From Bacteroidia bacterium (GTDB lineage: Bacteria; Bacteroidota; Bacteroidia; Flavobacteriales; Flavobacteriaceae): DNA of 64,000 nt. Made by a program: the position numbers and the translations under genes. The notes beneath the pieces were generated by a model. The model was not told the DNA's origin and made no database searches. It saw only the letters and a list, made by a program, of their open reading frames with translations. This document shows, piece by piece, positions 15,587 through 24,181 of the stretch (within the stretch, counting starts at the first letter, position 1; each line of letters begins with the position of its first letter). The DNA lies in assembly GCA_030429955.1 (NCBI GenBank), contig JAUIGO010000005.1:26349-90348 (forward strand), read 5' to 3'.

Positions 15587-16663
15587 TTAATTTAATTTTA
15601 CTTTAGGGTCTAACCATGAATATACGACATCTACAAAAATGTTAATGGTTATAAACATGATTGCTATTACCAATACTGACCCCATAATTACTGGCAAATC
15701 TAAGGTATTTAATGCATTTACTATTTCTTTTCCTAGTCCATTCCATCCAAAAATATACTCTACAAAAACTGCTCCAGCTAACATTGAGGCAAACCAGCCA
15801 GAAATTGCAGTAATTACGGGATTTAATGCATTTTTAATAGCATGCTTTTTAATGATTTGAAACTCACTTAAACCTTTTGCTCTGGCTGTTCTGATATAAT
15901 CCTGATTAAATACTTCTAATAACGAATTTCGCATAAGCTGAATGACTACAGCCAAAGGACGAATTCCCAATACAATGGCTGGAAGAATTAAGTTTTTCCA
16001 TTTGATGGTTTTGGTTTCGCCAAAATCGTCAATTTCATAAAGACTTCCTGTCATTTCTAAATTGGTGTATTCATGCAATACATAGCCGAAGAACCAAGCA
16101 AATAAAATGGCACTGAAAAACGAAGGAACACTCATTCCTAAAGTGCTGAATATTTGAATGGCCTTGTCTAACCATTGATCTTTGAATAAAGCTGAAACCA
16201 CGCCAAGACATACTCCTAAAAACATGGCAATAATTATTGCAGATGTTGCTAACACAAATGTATTCGGCAAAGTTTCACTGAGCACTTGTGTTACCTTTTT
16301 TCCTTGTTTGGTAAAGGATTCTCTTAAATAAGGAAACTTAATCACTGTTGTTGTGTTCCCAAGGGTAAATAATTTTGAAGCTTCGTATTTATCTGAAGAC
16401 AAATATGTGTAATCATTCGGTGTATTTGAATGAAACGATATTGGAGACAAATCGTTTAAATAGTACAAGTACTGTGTACTTATTGGTTTGTCAAAACCAT
16501 ATTTTTGTTTTACTAAAGCGAGTTGTTCGCTGTCTTCATTTTGACCAAGCATCATTTGAGCTGGATCTCCTGGAAGCACGTTAAACAAAAAGAAAATAAC
16601 AGTTACTACTCCAAATAAAGTTAGAAGCGCATAAAATGCTTTATTTAGAAAATAGTTTAGCAA
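15587..16663 (-). CDS. Orphan DppB/OppB-like ABC transporter permease
   Basis: 358 residues beginning with TTG directly after the upstream stop (TAATTG). Six membrane helices; the first is followed by LFNVLPGDPAQMMLGQN, and the coupling loop is RTARAKGLSEFQIIKKHAIKNALNPVI, both diagnostic of peptide/nickel permeases. An unusually long periplasmic segment lies between helices 1 and 2 (about 30-135). No partner permease, ATPase or binding protein lies nearby, so its partners must be encoded elsewhere. Position in the tpiA run is probably a fixed neighbourhood. Confidence 0.88.
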   Translation of the reverse strand: MLNYFLNKAFYALLTLFGVVTVIFFLFNVLPGDPAQMMLGQNEDSEQLALVKQKYGFDKPISTQYLYYLNDLSPISFHSNTPNDYTYLSSDKYEASKLFTLGNTTTVIKFPYLRESFTKQGKKVTQVLSETLPNTFVLATSAIIIAMFLGVCLGVVSALFKDQWLDKAIQIFSTLGMSVPSFFSAILFAWFFGYVLHEYTNLEMTGSLYEIDDFGETKTIKWKNLILPAIVLGIRPLAVVIQLMRNSLLEVFNQDYIRTARAKGLSEFQIIKKHAIKNALNPVITAISGWFASMLAGAVFVEYIFGWNGLGKEIVNALNTLDLPVIMGSVLVIAIMFITINIFVDVVYSWLDPKVKLN

Positions 16664-17761
16664 TTATTGCAGTTTTAAATCTTCAAAATCATTCCAGTGA
16701 AGCTTTTGTTTTACAGTTGCTTTATTTAATTCTAACACTCCAGGATTAGATCGTACAATAGTTTTTAAAGCCTTTTCATCGCTGACATAAAACTCAAAAT
16801 TCAACTTATATTCATTTTTTATTCGTTGTTGAGAATCTGTTCCAGAGGAGGTTAACCCAATGACTGTGTATCCTTTTTTAATGGCTTCGTCAGACAAAGC
16901 TTTTATTTTATACAAACCTTCTTTTTCGGCTGTGTCCAAATTATAGGAAACAAACATGATTAGCTTCTCTTCTAAAAGCATTTCTTCGGTTATTTCTCCT
17001 TCTTCACTTTCAATAGAAAAATCGAGTATTGGTGGTTCATAACCTTCTTTGATTACTTTAGTTTCAACTCCAACATACTCACCATCAACTTGAGGATAGC
17101 TTCCATTGGTAACAAATTCTTTTTCTTCGCCATTTACATTGAAGGTCCACGTAAATTCTTGTACTGCCTTTGGAGCATCATCAGGAATTTTCATATTCTC
17201 TAGAATGTTATCTCCTATTTTGTAAGCCCTAAAATCTTTTGCTGGCAAGTGCATCAACACATAATAACCAAACCACAAACTGAAAATAAAGCTAAGCAAG
17301 GCTAGAATTGTTGTTGGCAATTTGTCTAATAATGGCTTGACGTGTTTCATTCCAAAAAACAAAATCAGAATAAAAAATAATAAGATAATATCCTTAGTAA
17401 AGCTTTCCCAAGGTGTCAGTTTAAGCGCATCACCAAAACAACCACAATCTTTTACTTTATCAAAATAAGCGGAATAAAAGGTCAAAAACGTGAAAAACAC
17501 AATCATTCCCAACAAACTCCATATTGTAAATTTTGGTTTGTAGCCAATAAGTAGAAAAACACCAAGTACAACTTCAAAAACGACCACAAATATTGAAATA
17601 CCTAGCGCATAAGGTTCTAAAAATGGAATGTTTAAAACATCTGAACTAAAATATTCTTGCAGTTTGTAAGAGAAACCTAATGGATCATTAAGCTTAATTA
17701 ATCCTGAAATGATGAATAAGACTCCTACTAATAATCTACTAATGTGTACTAAGTATTTCAT
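16664..17761 (-). CDS. BT_3928-like DoxX/MauE membrane protein with thioredoxin-like C-terminal domain
   Basis: 365 residues. Four membrane helices in the first 145 residues (RLLVGVLFIISGLIKLNDPLGFSYKL, typical of DoxX/MauE) with a loop KDCGCFGDAL holding a Cys-Gly-Cys pair, then a fifth helix, then a soluble region from about 180. The end (about 265-365), with LIMFVSYNLDTAEKEGLYK and VIGLTSSG, has the strand-helix order of thioredoxin-like domains but no CxxC. A role in envelope redox or quinone-linked electron transfer is plausible for the membrane half; the function of the family is not established. Confidence 0.8.
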   Translation of the reverse strand: MKYLVHISRLLVGVLFIISGLIKLNDPLGFSYKLQEYFSSDVLNIPFLEPYALGISIFVVVFEVVLGVFLLIGYKPKFTIWSLLGMIVFFTFLTFYSAYFDKVKDCGCFGDALKLTPWESFTKDIILLFFILILFFGMKHVKPLLDKLPTTILALLSFIFSLWFGYYVLMHLPAKDFRAYKIGDNILENMKIPDDAPKAVQEFTWTFNVNGEEKEFVTNGSYPQVDGEYVGVETKVIKEGYEPPILDFSIESEEGEITEEMLLEEKLIMFVSYNLDTAEKEGLYKIKALSDEAIKKGYTVIGLTSSGTDSQQRIKNEYKLNFEFYVSDEKALKTIVRSNPGVLELNKATVKQKLHWNDFEDLKLQ

Positions 17762-17870
17762 AATCTATTTTTAAATTCCAAATTCCAAAAAACTAAATTC
17801 CAAAACTCATTTAAATGGAATGCTCTCTGAAAATTTATTTTAATTTATTAATTATTGACGATAAATGTTA

Positions 17871-17938
17871 TGTCATCCTTGTAATTGCATTTTACTATTT
17901 ATTTTTCAATGTTGATTCCTGCTTTCACAGGAATGACA
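17871..17938. repeat. Dispersed inverted repeat between DUF1599 and BT_3928-like genes
   Basis: TGTCATCCTT at 17871-17880 is an imperfect inverse of AGGAATGACA at 17929-17938, and ATTCCTG-CTTTCA-CAGGAAT at 17915-17934 forms a perfect 7-pair hairpin. The rest of the 181-base gap is AT-rich with short repeats of the word AATTCCAAA and no reading frame of note. Confidence 0.6.
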
Positions 17939-17942
17939 GTTA

Positions 17943-18479
17943 TTATTCTTTCAAATGAATCATTGCAAATACAGCATAATTAACTATGTCTTGGTAATTA
18001 GCATCAATACCTTCGCTTACTAATGTTTTTCCTTTATTGTCTTCAATTTGTTTCACTCGTAACAACTTTTGCAAAATCAAATCGGTTAACGAGCTCACTC
18101 TCATATCACGCCAAGCTTCACCATAATCATGATTTTTGTCTAGCATCAACTGTTTTGTAACAGCAGTTTGTTTATCATATAGCTCAGTGGCTTCTTCAAC
18201 AGATAAGTCTGGTTGTTCAACCACACCTTTTTCAAGTTGAATAAGTGCCATAATACAATAATTGATAATGCCTATAAATTCACTTTCCTGACCTTCATCA
18301 ACTTTTTGAACAACGTTTTGCTGCAAACCTCTAATGCGTTGTGCTTTAATAAAAATTTGATCTGTTAAAGAAGGTAATCTAAGTATTCTCCAAGCGCTAC
18401 CATAATCACTCATTTTTTTTATAAATAAATCTCTACACGTTGTGATTACGTTATCATATTGTTTTGAAGTATCTTGCAT
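17943..18479 (-). CDS. DUF1599 protein with two internal repeats
   Basis: 178 residues. The protein consists of two copies of one unit: KMSDYGSAWRILRLPSLTDQ (about 23-42) and KNHDYGEAWRDMRVSSLTDL (about 116-135), each followed by a helix rich in Ile, Leu and Arg (QRIRGLQQ, RVKQIEDN) and by a segment IGIINYCIMALIQL or QDIVNYAVFAMIHL. The all-helical pattern with paired acidic residues recalls MazG-like or nucleotide-pyrophosphatase bundles, but this is inference. First gene of the run leading to tpiA, prmA and clpS; divergent from folP. Confidence 0.85.
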   Translation of the reverse strand: MQDTSKQYDNVITTCRDLFIKKMSDYGSAWRILRLPSLTDQIFIKAQRIRGLQQNVVQKVDEGQESEFIGIINYCIMALIQLEKGVVEQPDLSVEEATELYDKQTAVTKQLMLDKNHDYGEAWRDMRVSSLTDLILQKLLRVKQIEDNKGKTLVSEGIDANYQDIVNYAVFAMIHLKE

Positions 18480-18614
18480 GAATTAAATTGAATTTTGCGT
18501 AAATTTCGCTTAAATTTATGAATGTTCAAAAGTTTAACGCTTAAAGTTAAAAGTTTAACAAACGAGTGATTAATTTTAAATTGCTCTCATCAAATACATT
18601 GTCTAATTTAAAGA

Positions 18615-18660
18615 GATTCCTGCTAGAGTATATCTCGAGCTGAGTCGAAAGACAGGAAAT
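18615..18660. repeat. Dispersed repeat upstream of folP
   Basis: ATTCCTG at 18616-18622 and CAGGAAAT at 18653-18660 are imperfect inverted ends; between them is GAGCTGAGTCGAAAGACA, a variant of the TCGA-centred word found at 1688 and 39121. The folP ATG lies three bases beyond its end, so the element forms most of the folP leader. Confidence 0.55.
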
Positions 18661-18663
18661 AAT

Positions 18664-19482
18664 ATGACCATTAATTGCAAAGGAAAACTCATTGATTTAT
18701 CAACTCCAAAAGTCATGGGAATTCTTAATGTGACACCTGACTCTTTTTACGATGGAGGACGTTTTAAAGAGGAGTCTTCTATTTTAAATCAGGTAGAACA
18801 CATGCTGACTGAAGGTGCTACCTTTATTGATGTTGGTGCTTACAGTTCGCGTCCAGGCGCTGACCATGTTAGTGAAACCGAAGAGTTACAACGTATTCTG
18901 CCAATTGTTGAATTATTAGTGAAGCAGTTTCCTGAAATCGTCTTCTCCATTGACACGTTTAGAAGCGAAGTTGCCAAACAATGCATTGGCGCTGGAGCAG
19001 CAATGGTTAATGATATTTCAGCTGGGAAATTGGATGACAAGATGATGGAAACCGTTGGAAAGCTTCAAGTGCCTTATGTGATGATGCACATGAAAGGCAC
19101 TCCAAAAACCATGCAACAACATACCAATTATGATGATTTACTTAAAGACATCATTTATTATTTTTCTGAACGTTTGGCTGAAGCTAAAACCCATAAAATC
19201 ATTGATGTGATTATTGATCCTGGTTTCGGGTTCTCTAAAACACTAGAACAAAATTATGAACTATTGAGTCGTTTGGAATTACTCAAAATAATTGAAAAGC
19301 CAATACTTGTTGGTGTTTCTAGAAAATCGATGATTTATAAATTATTGAAAACGAATCCTGAACATGCCTTAAATGGAACCTCTTCCTTAAATACCATTGC
19401 TTTACTTAAAGGTGCTAAAATTTTAAGGGTTCACGATGTGAAGGAAGCTATGGAATGTGTCACACTTATTAATCAACTTTAA
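18664..19482 (+). CDS. folP: Dihydropteroate synthase
   Basis: 272 residues. Joins p-aminobenzoate to dihydropterin pyrophosphate in folate synthesis and is the sulfonamide target. MGILNVTPDSFYDGGR binds the pterin pyrophosphate, and DVGAYSSRPGA, SIDTFRSEVA, MVNDISAG, MMHMKGTP and IIDPGFGFSK are the family blocks, followed by VGVSRKSMI and the C-terminal RVHDV. Four bases separate it from the next lipoprotein gene, so they are co-transcribed. Confidence 0.97.
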   Translation: MTINCKGKLIDLSTPKVMGILNVTPDSFYDGGRFKEESSILNQVEHMLTEGATFIDVGAYSSRPGADHVSETEELQRILPIVELLVKQFPEIVFSIDTFRSEVAKQCIGAGAAMVNDISAGKLDDKMMETVGKLQVPYVMMHMKGTPKTMQQHTNYDDLLKDIIYYFSERLAEAKTHKIIDVIIDPGFGFSKTLEQNYELLSRLELLKIIEKPILVGVSRKSMIYKLLKTNPEHALNGTSSLNTIALLKGAKILRVHDVKEAMECVTLINQL

Positions 19483-19485
19483 TTA

Positions 19486-20166
19486 ATGAAAAGAATTGTA
19501 CTTATATTATTAACTGCTTTCTCATTCTCATGTGCAGAACGTGAATTGCAATTGCCTGTAACTACAGCTAATGATATCACAGAAATTTTGGACGTTTCAC
19601 CAATTTATATGTTTTATGATGAAGCAACTGATAGTGTCGATTTTAATCGAAAAAACATGATAAGTTCTACCAACTGGTTGGTTAATATTGATAAGCGTTT
19701 GACACTAAAACAAATTCTGCCTCATTTACAATATTTACAAGAAAAGCGTCGTGGTGATGGTATGCACAAAAACGAAAACGCTAAAAACTATTTCACTTGT
19801 TTTAATGAAGAAACTAAGAATTTGTCTTTTATTGAGTTTACTGATGTGGAATATCAAAAAGGTTCTTCTACAGATTATCTGACAAAAATTTCAGATTTAA
19901 ATAATCCCAAAACTATTATTACTATTGAAGTAAATTCAACTAATGATATAACTATAGTGAGTCCTAGTTCTGAAAACATTACTTCAAAATCCAATATATC
20001 TAATTTACAAAGTATTCTAAGGCAAATAAATAATCAAGAAAATTTCATTTACTTAAATTTTCCGTTAAACTTAAATTTTCAAGACTATATTGCAATAAAA
20101 ACTAAGTTACTGGAAATTGATTTTGATTCAATACATATATCTGAAAAAGAATTCATCTATAATTAA
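19486..20166 (+). CDS. Hypothetical lipoprotein between folP and cdaA
   Basis: 226 residues with a short type II signal peptide; lipobox SFSC with Cys16. The mature protein mixes helical and strand-like segments; ICA-like catalytic motifs are not seen. Position between folP and the diadenylate cyclase is suggestive, since cyclase operons in other phyla carry a membrane regulator (CdaR), but I see no CdaR (YbbR) repeats here. Function unknown. Confidence 0.75.
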   Translation: MKRIVLILLTAFSFSCAERELQLPVTTANDITEILDVSPIYMFYDEATDSVDFNRKNMISSTNWLVNIDKRLTLKQILPHLQYLQEKRRGDGMHKNENAKNYFTCFNEETKNLSFIEFTDVEYQKGSSTDYLTKISDLNNPKTIITIEVNSTNDITIVSPSSENITSKSNISNLQSILRQINNQENFIYLNFPLNLNFQDYIAIKTKLLEIDFDSIHISEKEFIYN

Positions 20167-20200
20167 CTATATTTATTAAAATTTAAAACCCAACTGTCAA

Positions 20201-20986
20201 TTGGAACTATTTGACGATCTCTTAAAATTTACAGTCATTGATGTGATAGACATCATTCTGGTAGCACTACTACTCTACTATGTTTATAAGCTCATAAAAG
20301 GTACAGTGGCCATCAATATTTTTATAGGCATCATCTTTATTTACTTGGCCTGGAGACTAACTTCTGCGCTTAACATGGAATTATTAAGTAGCATTTTTGG
20401 TGGTTTTATGAGCGTTGGTATTATTGCTTTAATCGTTGTGTTTCAGCCTGAAATCAGGAAGTTTTTACTGATGGTTGGATCGACCAACTTTGCTTCCAAA
20501 GGTGGATTTTCAAAACGTTTTAAATTCCTAAGAACGCAATCCCTCAATGAAACCGAAGCTGAAACGGTTGTAAATGCTTGTGTGAAAATGGGAAGCTCAA
20601 AAACAGGAGCTTTAATTGTTTTAGAACGCAACAACAACCTTGATTTTTTAGTGGCAACAGGTGACGAAATGAATATACAAGTCACACAACCCATTTTAGA
20701 GAGTATCTTTTTTAAAAATAGTCCATTGCATGATGGAGCTATTATTATTGCAAATAATATAGTAAAAGCAACACGTGTGATTCTTCCTGTAAATAACGAA
20801 AAAAACATTCCTGACCGCTTTGGGTTACGCCATCGCGCTGCAGTTGGCGTTACTGAAAAAACAGATGCACTTGCGCTGGTTGTTTCAGAAGAAACAGGAC
20901 AAATTTCTTATATAAAAAATGGTGAATTTGTGATCTACAAAAACACCGAAGAGCTCATTGAAAAAATAAAGACTGATTTGTCGTAA
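20201..20986 (+). CDS. cdaA: Membrane diadenylate cyclase (c-di-AMP synthase)
   Basis: 261 residues. Joins two ATP into the second messenger c-di-AMP. Three N-terminal membrane helices (about 13-75: VIDIILVALLLYYVYKLIKG, AINIFIGIIFIYLAW, GIIALIVVFQPEIRKFL), a linker, and the DAC domain (about 105-250) with the catalytic motifs SPLHDGAIII and FGLRHRAAVG. The start is TTG at 20201; the next in-frame ATG would remove the first membrane helix. Co-oriented with folP, as the last gene of that operon. Confidence 0.93.
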   Translation: MELFDDLLKFTVIDVIDIILVALLLYYVYKLIKGTVAINIFIGIIFIYLAWRLTSALNMELLSSIFGGFMSVGIIALIVVFQPEIRKFLLMVGSTNFASKGGFSKRFKFLRTQSLNETEAETVVNACVKMGSSKTGALIVLERNNNLDFLVATGDEMNIQVTQPILESIFFKNSPLHDGAIIIANNIVKATRVILPVNNEKNIPDRFGLRHRAAVGVTEKTDALALVVSEETGQISYIKNGEFVIYKNTEELIEKIKTDLS

Positions 20987-20987
20987 G

Positions 20988-22754
20988 TTATTGAACTTCT
21001 TCCTGCAAAAACTGAACCTCGTACAAGTTTCTGTAATAACCACCTTCTTTTTCCAACAATTCAGCATGAGTGCCTTGCTCAACAATTTCACCTGAATCCA
21101 TAACAATAATGTTATCCGCTTTTTTGATGGTTGCAAGCCTGTGAGCAATCACAATTGAAGTTCTCCCTTTTGTGATTTTATCAGTAGCATCTTGAATCAG
21201 CTGTTCCGAATATGCATCAATAGAAGATGTGGCTTCATCTAAAATTAAAATACTCGGATTGGTTACATAAGCACGTAAAAACGAAATTAATTGACGCTGT
21301 CCAGATGACAACATAACGCCTCGTTCCTTTACATTGTAATGATAACCATTTGGCAAACTCATAATAAAATCGTGAATCCCAATTTGTTTGGCTGCAATTT
21401 GAACTTCTTCTTCTGAAATATCAGGGTTTTTAAGCGTAATATTGTTCAATATTGTATCAGCAAACAAAAATACATCTTGTAGTACGACAGCTATTTGTCG
21501 CCTTAAAGAATTTAGGGTTACCTCTTTGATGTTAACGTTGTCAATCAATATTTCTCCAGATTTAATAGAGTAGAATCGATTTAATAAATTAATAATAGTT
21601 GATTTTCCAGCTCCAGTAGCACCAACAATAGCCACAGTATCTCCAGCTTTCACGTTAAACGAAATCCCTTTGAGCACTTCTTCGTCATCTACATAAGAAA
21701 AATGAACATTTTTGAATTCAATATCACCTTTAAAATGAGCTGCTATTTGTGTTCCAGAATCATCAATATTTGATGTTGTATCCAACACTTTAAATACACG
21801 ATCTGCTGCAACCATTCCCATTTGCAAGGTGTTGAATTTGTTTGCAATCTGGTTTAATGGTCTAAACATCATTGGTATGAACATGATAAATGCTGTAAGC
21901 TCACCCAAGGTTGTAAGTTGCTGCCCGACAACATTCAATCCTCCAATCCAAACAACCAACCCTAAGGTAATGGACGATAGCAAATCAGCAATCGGAAAGA
22001 AAATAGAATTGTACCAAACAGTTTTTAGCCATCCTTTTTTATGACGATCGTTAATTACTTTGAATTTTTTGTACTCAATATCTTCTCGTGTAAAGAGTTG
22101 TAAAATTTTCATTCCTGTAACACGTTCTTGTACAAAGGAGTTTAGGTTTGAAACTTCATTTCTCACTTCTTCAAAGGCCTTTTTCATATACTTTTGAAAA
22201 ATCTTTGTTGCAAAAACAATTAATGGAAGCGTACAAAATACAATGATGCTCAAACGCCAATTCATGTAAGCCATCACAACACCTACTACAGTCATTTTCA
22301 GCAAATCACTAAATATCATAAATAACCCTTCGCTAAAAATATCTGCAATACGCTCCATGTCTGTTACTGCTCTTGTAATTAGAACACCAACTGAAGAGTT
22401 GTCATAATACTTCTTTTTAAAATTAAGGATATGCTTAAAGAGCTTTATTCTTATGTCTCTTACAACCGATTGCCCAAGCCAATTGGCATAATAAATAAAA
22501 ATTAAATTACATAAAACCTCAACAATAAGGAGTGCACCATAAATTAATATGTAATACAGAAATCCTTCGTCAACTTTAGTAGCAATGTTTTCATCAATAG
22601 CCACTTGCAAAACTTTTGGCCTTATCGCACCAAAAAAAGCAAGCCCTATAACTGAAAAAAGTGTTATTATAAAAATAAGGTTATAAGGTTTAATAAACTG
22701 TAGCAGCCTTTTAAACAATCTTAAATCAAAAACCTCTTTGTTAGTTTTAGCCAT
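20988..22754 (-). CDS. MsbA-like ABC exporter (fused membrane and ATPase)
   Basis: 588 residues. A half-transporter that works as a dimer: six membrane helices (about 15-320) then the ATPase domain with Walker A GATGAGKST, Q-loop VVLQDVFLFADTI, signature LSSGQRQL, Walker B ILILDEATSSID and the switch IVIAHRLATI. Closest in type to lipid or multidrug exporters annotated MsbA/MdlB; the substrate cannot be told. The membrane part abuts truA with no gap, so the two are translated together. Confidence 0.92.
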   Translation of the reverse strand: MAKTNKEVFDLRLFKRLLQFIKPYNLIFIITLFSVIGLAFFGAIRPKVLQVAIDENIATKVDEGFLYYILIYGALLIVEVLCNLIFIYYANWLGQSVVRDIRIKLFKHILNFKKKYYDNSSVGVLITRAVTDMERIADIFSEGLFMIFSDLLKMTVVGVVMAYMNWRLSIIVFCTLPLIVFATKIFQKYMKKAFEEVRNEVSNLNSFVQERVTGMKILQLFTREDIEYKKFKVINDRHKKGWLKTVWYNSIFFPIADLLSSITLGLVVWIGGLNVVGQQLTTLGELTAFIMFIPMMFRPLNQIANKFNTLQMGMVAADRVFKVLDTTSNIDDSGTQIAAHFKGDIEFKNVHFSYVDDEEVLKGISFNVKAGDTVAIVGATGAGKSTIINLLNRFYSIKSGEILIDNVNIKEVTLNSLRRQIAVVLQDVFLFADTILNNITLKNPDISEEEVQIAAKQIGIHDFIMSLPNGYHYNVKERGVMLSSGQRQLISFLRAYVTNPSILILDEATSSIDAYSEQLIQDATDKITKGRTSIVIAHRLATIKKADNIIVMDSGEIVEQGTHAELLEKEGGYYRNLYEVQFLQEEVQ

Positions 22755-23498
22755 TTATATAAAAATAGTATTATTATATTCTATTTTGGACAAATATAAG
22801 CCATGAGCAGGAACTGAGGCACCTGCTTTGCTTCTATCTCTAGATTTTATGATTTGATGAAATTCCTCAATTGTAGTTTTTCCTAAACCAATATCCAACA
22901 TGGTGCCAACAATGGCTCTTACCATATTTCGCAAAAACCGATCTGCCTTTATGGTGAAAATAAGTTGATTATTTACTTTTTTCCATTCAGCCAACATAAT
23001 GTCACAATGATACGTTTTTACATCTGTATTACTTCGTGAAAAGCATTTAAAATCTCTATAATCAAATAGAATTTTTGCAGCTTCATTCATTTTATCAATA
23101 TTTAAGTCATGCTTTAAATAATACGAACCCTCATTATTAAACACATCTTTTTTAAGCGAAATTTTATAGTTGTAAGTTCTACTCAACGCATCAAATCTGG
23201 CATGAGCATCATCCTTAACGTTAAAAATATGCTGAACACTTATATCTTTTGGTAAAAATGAATTTAACTTAAAAATTAGTTTTTCAGAATCAAATGGTTC
23301 TTCATAATCAAAATGAGCGAATAGTTGTTCGGCATGGACTCCAGCATCTGTTCGTCCAGCACCAACAACATCTATTTTAGTCTGTAATAATTTAGACAAG
23401 GCATCTTCTACAACTTCCTGTACAGAAATAGCATTGGGCTGATTTTGCCAACCATGATACGCTTTCCCATTATATGAAAGTTCAATAAAATATCTCAA
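22755..23498 (-). CDS. truA: tRNA pseudouridine synthase A
   Basis: 247 residues starting with TTG at 23498, which gives the family N terminus RYFIELSYNGKAYHGWQ. Makes pseudouridine at positions 38-40 of tRNA anticodon arms. The catalytic Asp lies in GAGRTDAGVHAEQLFAHFD; FLRNMVRAIVGTM and the C-terminal SKAGASVPAHGLYL are conserved. The promoter box TATCTTTG lies about 25 bases upstream. Confidence 0.95.
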   Translation of the reverse strand: MRYFIELSYNGKAYHGWQNQPNAISVQEVVEDALSKLLQTKIDVVGAGRTDAGVHAEQLFAHFDYEEPFDSEKLIFKLNSFLPKDISVQHIFNVKDDAHARFDALSRTYNYKISLKKDVFNNEGSYYLKHDLNIDKMNEAAKILFDYRDFKCFSRSNTDVKTYHCDIMLAEWKKVNNQLIFTIKADRFLRNMVRAIVGTMLDIGLGKTTIEEFHQIIKSRDRSKAGASVPAHGLYLSKIEYNNTIFI

Positions 23499-23523
23499 AC
23501 TTATGTGCTACTTTTGTGAAGGT

Positions 23524-23531
23524 CAAAGATA
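23524..23531 (-). promoter_or_regulatory. -7 promoter box of truA
   Basis: TATCTTTG on the minus strand, 25 bases before the TTG start codon of truA; matches TAnnTTTG. Confidence 0.55.
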
Positions 23532-23633
23532 GAATTTTAATGCATTTTAGAATTTGAATTAAACGTTAAATAATTAAGATTTCTACTTTGCAGCGTCGCT
23601 AAAGCTTTAGTGCACGTGGTTGTGGGAAATATT

Positions 23634-24125
23634 ATGAAAAAAATACTGCTTTTATCAGACACGCATAGTTATATTGATGATAACGTCATAAAGTATATTA
23701 AACAAGCTGATGAGATTTGGCATGCTGGTGACATTGGCGATTTAAAAGTTACAGATGCTATTAAAGCTTTAAAGCCTCTTCGTGCTGTATTTGGGAATAT
23801 TGACAATGCAGAGGCAAGAGCAGAATTTCCAGAGCATAACCGATTTCAATGTGAAGGTATTGATGTTTGGATGACTCATATTGGTGGTTATCCTCCAAGA
23901 TACAACAATAGAGTTCGCGAAGAGTTAAAGGCAAATCCTCCAGATATATTTATCAGTGGTCATTCACATATTTTAAAAGTCATGCCTGATAAAAAACTGG
24001 ATTTGTTGCACATAAATCCAGGAGCTATTGGCACACATGGTTTTCATAAGGTTAGAACCATGGTTCGCTTTGAAATTGATGGGAAACAGATAAAGAATTT
24101 AGAGGTTATTGAGTTTAAGAGATAA
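23634..24125 (+). CDS. YfcE/MJ0936-type metallophosphoesterase
   Basis: 163 residues from the ATG at 23634; an in-frame GTG at 23610 adds eight residues outside the family. The two-metal centre is complete: LSDTHSY, WHAGDIGD, VFGNIDN, MTHIGGYP and ISGHSH, in order and correct spacing. The final segment LHINPGAIGTHGFHKVRT is also typical. Small enzymes of this group hydrolyse phosphodiesters in vitro; the natural substrate is usually unknown. Confidence 0.9.
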   Translation: MKKILLLSDTHSYIDDNVIKYIKQADEIWHAGDIGDLKVTDAIKALKPLRAVFGNIDNAEARAEFPEHNRFQCEGIDVWMTHIGGYPPRYNNRVREELKANPPDIFISGHSHILKVMPDKKLDLLHINPGAIGTHGFHKVRTMVRFEIDGKQIKNLEVIEFKR

Positions 24126-24152
24126 AAAAGCCCAAGATCTTCACCTTGGGCT
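24124..24152. terminator. Bidirectional terminator between the phosphoesterase and DUF4293 genes
   Basis: AAAAAAGCCCAAG (24124-24136) and CCTTGGGCTT (24143-24152) make a stem over a loop ATCTTCA. The A run gives a good T tract for the minus-strand gene; on the plus strand the T run is short. Confidence 0.7.
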
Positions 24153-24181
24153 TACGCACTAAAATAATTAAGATAATAGGT

